Positions 61,028 to 64,000 of a stretch of 64,000 nt of DNA are shown here, in pieces (the stretch's first letter is position 1; each line of letters opens with the position of its first letter). The stretch is taken from the NCBI RefSeq assembly GCF_943734655.1, contig NC_071354.1:142161142-142225141 (forward strand). The letters are read 5' to 3'. The notes beneath the pieces are model-generated. The model worked only from the letters and a program-made list of their open reading frames with translations, had not been told where the DNA came from and made no database searches. Position numbers and translations under genes: made by a program. The DNA comes from Sabethes cyaneus. Its lineage: Eukaryota > Arthropoda > Insecta > Diptera > Culicidae.

Positions 61028-61236
61028 AATCCACTTTTTCGCGTACGTAATGGCGGCTAGTGGGTACAACCTTCGGAAAATATTAGGAAAAACTTTGTTC
61101 ACGTCAAGTTGACATTTCCACCCATGATTGTTGTTGTAAAACTATTAAGCGTACGTGAACGGAAATGCCAGAAGCAAATAAATATTTTCGAAAAGTGTTC
61201 CCACTAGCCGTCATTAAGCGCGCGAAAAAGTGGATT
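61028..61236. mobile_element. 209-bp foldback MITE
   Basis: Left AATCCACTTTTTCGCG and, in reverse from 61236, AATCCACTTTTTCGCG. Imperfect inverted repeat continues for about 55 bp through 'cggctagtggg' and 'cgaaaatatt'. No clear target duplication. Confidence 0.82.
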
Positions 61237-61517
61237 ATTATTATTACATTATTACTCTGTATACCGAACGTTTTTCAGTACATCCAATTAATTATCATCG
61301 CATAATACTTTCACTCTTTCCAGAAAACATTTTACTTTTTTGTATTGCAATTACATTGGAGCTTTAGAAGTACGTGTCTGACTACAGGCTTAGAAAACTA
61401 GCTTATGTCATATATTGATCTCAAACATCATGATTCTGATATTATTCACTTCGACCCCACATGGAATAGCACTTTCAGTGATCAAAAAGTAGTATTCTTT
61501 CTGTCGAATTAACCCCA

Positions 61518-61540
61518 TAAGCCTCCTAGTCAGCTTCGAG
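61518..61540 (+). repeat. Trace of a Feilai-like SINE head
   Basis: 'gcctcctagtcagcttcgag' matches the 5' 20 bases of the family; nothing after it does. Confidence 0.35.
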
Positions 61541-61793
61541 GTTTATTATCCCAGAAGAAGTTTATCAAATTAAAAAGCTTCAAGTTTTTGTAAAAATCAT
61601 TTTCGTTGTGTATATGTTTATTTTATGAATAAGTCAGTAAGTTACCATCCGTCTCTTACTTACTAATACATTACTCCGAACTAAGAAAAAACTGAATGAC
61701 AGTTTTGTATCTGTGCACCAACCGCCAGCATCGTAGCCATCAGGCAGCATACATTACATCAAGCATTACCTATTGCTGTTCACCTATCGAGGC

Positions 61794-62204
61794 TTACTTT
61801 ACTCTTTTTTTGTCTAGCTGTTCAAAAAACGCTGTCAATGATTGATATAAAGGACTCTTGGTCGCTTTACGCTTAATGTTTGACGAGTTTGGCAGTTCTA
61901 TTCCGATGATTCTAAGGCTTTCATCAGCGTGGTCGTTATCAGACGAAACACTTTTCTCCGTTGAGAGGAATGTGATGCAGTCTGACACAACCAGCTATGC
62001 CAGCTTTTCAGAATTGTCATGATTTAACGGACTTTTCGATATCTGTATAGATATTAGATATCTTTTCCAAATATCTGTTAATATAACGAATTTTTCGCAC
62101 GTCAAATTCATAGGGAATTTTCCAATTGTATTATCAAATTTTTCAGTTCTCATACGCCCAGCTTTCGTCGATCTTCCCACAATAGATGGCAACGCTGCAT
62201 GCAA
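61794..62204 (-). pseudogene. Unidentified 136-codon frame with one in-frame stop
   Basis: On the minus strand a frame opens at ATG 62202-62204 (MHAALPSIVGRSTKAGRM) and closes at 61794-61796 (EQLDKKRVK). The only interruption is a TAG at 61995-61997 between EKLA and LVVSDC; the frame is the same on both sides. The C-terminal part is charged (NIKRKATKS). I do not recognise a family. 'PSIVGR' also occurs in actins, but the rest does not align convincingly. It could be a small host gene with a nonsense change, a retroposed fragment or chance. Confidence 0.3.
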
Positions 62205-62666
62205 CTATTTACTGCTGCTAATGTACTGGATTGCAATGTTACTGATTCGGAAGAGGGTGGGTGAAAGTGGGAAACGTCAAGCCAGGAAGGTGGCGGGCGT
62301 AAGGTACAAGCAATAGTGCAAGGGCAGTCTTTGCTCGCAAGTGGTACCTACTACTGACTGGTATGGTGTGGCCATGATCACAGTAAGTGCTAAAGAGAAG
62401 TAAGTTTGCATCGATGCATCGTCAAAATTTGGTAGATTTCGCTCCGTGCTCTGATCTCCGGTTGAAAAATATACCTATCAGGCTGTTAATAAATGGTGTC
62501 AGGGTTGCTAGTTGAACACATAGTGAACAAAACTAATCTGATTAAAATTAAGAAAAATTGCAAGCTACCACAAATAGAGGCTCAAATCTTCCACATGATT
62601 CTGGAGGAACGTGCTGCTCGAGCCCCAAATTCGGATTCTTGCCGAATAACAAATTTCTATGTGGTC

Positions 62667-63589
62667 GAACTGAACTGAAACTGAACTTAAACTGAACCGA
62701 AACTGAACTGAAACTGAATTGAAACTGAACTGAAACTGAACCGAAACTGAATTGAAACTGAACTGAAACTGAACTGAAACTGAACTGAAACTGAACTGAA
62801 ACTGAACTGAAACTGAACTGAAACTGAACTGAAACTGAACTGAAACTGAACTGAAACTGAACTGAAACTGAACTGAAACTGAACTGAAACTGAACTGAAA
62901 CTGAACTGAAACTGAACTGAAACTGAACTGAAACTGAACTGAAACTGAACTGAAACTGAACTGAAACTGAACTGAAACTGAACTGAAACTGAACTGAAAC
63001 TGAACTGAAACTGAACTGAAACTGAACTGAAACTGAACTGAAACTGAACTGAAACTGAACTGAAACTGAACTGAAACTGAACTGAAACTGAACTGAAACT
63101 GAACTGAAACTGAACTGAAACTGAACTGAAACTGAACTGAAACTGAACTGAAACTGAACTGAAACTGAACTGAAACTGAACTGAAACTGAAACTGAACTG
63201 AAACTGAACTGAAACTGAACTGAACTGAAACTGAACTGAACTGAAACTGAACTGAAACTGAACTGAACTGAAACTGAACTGAAACTGAACTGAACTGAAA
63301 CTGAACTGAAACTGAACTGAAACTGAACTGAAACTGAACTGAAACTGAACTGAAACTGAACTGAAACTGAACTGAAACTGAACTGAAACTGAACTGAAAC
63401 TGAACTGAAACTGAACTGAAACTGAACTGAAACTGAACTGACACTGAACTGAAACTGAACTGAAACTGAATTGAAACTGAACTGAAACTGAACTGAAACT
63501 GAACTGAAACTGAACTGAAACTGAACTGAAACTGAATTGAAACTGAACTGAAACTGAACTGAAACTGAATTGAAACTGAACTGAAACTA
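62667..63589 (+). repeat. 11-bp minisatellite, about 84 units
   Basis: Unit made of AACTG plus AAACTG. The array centre is nearly uniform; variants (AACCG, AATTG, AACTT) cluster at both edges. Between 63185 and 63300 the 5/6 alternation breaks (6-6 near 63186, 5-5 at about 63221, 63240, 63268 and 63295). Minus-strand frames read as an 11-residue FSSVSVQFQFS repeat only because 33 nt is three units. Confidence 0.96.
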
Positions 63590-63875
63590 AGAATGCAATG
63601 GAGACGCATGGTGTTGTTGTTCTGTTTGCAATCATTAGCCAAGCAAAGTTTTAGAGCAAATTAGAAACAAAATTTGATACCTACGAAATTTGATTACTGG
63701 GTGTGATTTCATTTTGGTCAACTTAGTGATTAAAATATCAAAACTTATTGCAAAATTCACACTCCGTGAAATTAAATTGAATGCAGTGCTATACCGATTT
63801 CATCTACAGCTTATTTAATCTACTCCCGATTTTAGGTAACCCCGATTTTGTCTACTATTTGCTCCCGTTTGTACC

Positions 63876-63987
63876 GTTCTAATTCAAACTTAAAACAGTC
63901 TCAAACTTCGAACACTTATTATATTACACCGTGTTCGTTATATTGTCCTCTATCCGGTGATATGCAATAACTATAATATTTTTATTT
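63876..63987 (-). repeat. Dispersed repeat, inverted copy of 7797-7955
   Basis: 'tcaaacttcgaacactta', 'acaccgtgttcgtta' and 'ctctatccggtgatat' are the reverse complement of the 7.8-kb copy, without its extra 48 bases. The element probably continues beyond the window. Confidence 0.7.
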
Positions 63988-64000
63988 ATTTATAGGGTTT

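Noticed and set aside
61794..62204. Actin-like protein because of PSIVGR
   Set aside because: Only the six-residue word matches; the following residues do not align with the actin fold motifs.
62548..63642. Antisense frames of about 360 codons with an 11-residue repeat
   Set aside because: Product of an 11-bp minisatellite; two frames are equally open and flanks show no gene structure.

Overview
This is eukaryotic, repeat-dominated DNA. It is almost certainly from an aedine mosquito (Aedes-like). The reasons are eight copies of a tRNA-Thr-like SINE resembling the mosquito family Feilai, DD37E and DD37D Tc1/mariner transposase remnants of the kinds known from mosquitoes, RTE-type non-LTR retrotransposons, and many short inverted-repeat elements inserted into TA. 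There is no prokaryotic gene organisation and no intact host gene. The family name Feilai and the host are inferences from recognition, not from a search.

Layout. 1-2.3 kb: reverse-transcriptase remnants of two non-LTR clades and a SINE tail. 2.4-5.8 kb: a terminal-inverted-repeat (TIR) element carrying two nested insertions. 5.8-7.95 kb: a SINE, a 'GTAGGACTACG' element and a dispersed repeat. 7.95-10.6 kb: no recognisable element. 10.6-13.5 kb: two dead Tc1/mariner copies. 13.5-16.85 kb: a TA MITE, an antisense RT pseudogene split by a SINE with a perfect 14-bp target duplication, another SINE, a foldback element and an endonuclease scrap. 19.8-23.2 kb: a second non-LTR clade, broken by a SINE and a palindromic hAT-type MITE. 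23.3-28.2 kb: nested inverted repeats around a complete-length but disabled RTE copy with a perfect 16-bp target duplication. 31.6-37.1 kb: degenerate tandem repeats, polypyrimidine tracts and three nested TIR families. 38.9-43.5 kb: an antisense RTE copy cut up by MITEs and SINEs, then a DD37D transposase pseudogene. 45.4-49.6 kb: a second hAT MITE, and an element ending in an uninterrupted (ACAG)n array of about 2.04 kb. 49.8-53.7 kb: more RT pseudogenes and SINEs. 54.2-61.2 kb: a set of TIR elements, several nested and one with a paralogous empty site. 61.8-62.2 kb: one unidentified interrupted reading frame. 62.7-63.6 kb: an 11-bp minisatellite.

No gene network operates here. The informative content is the insertion history. 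Interrupted copies, target-site duplications and empty sites inside the window give relative ages and element boundaries without outside data. Candidate host sequence is limited to a 36-nt exon-like interval at 58.13 kb, a start codon in strong context at 29.87 kb, the interrupted frame at 61.8-62.2 kb, and three stretches that look unique (8.1-8.7, 43.6-45.0 and 55.5-56.6 kb).
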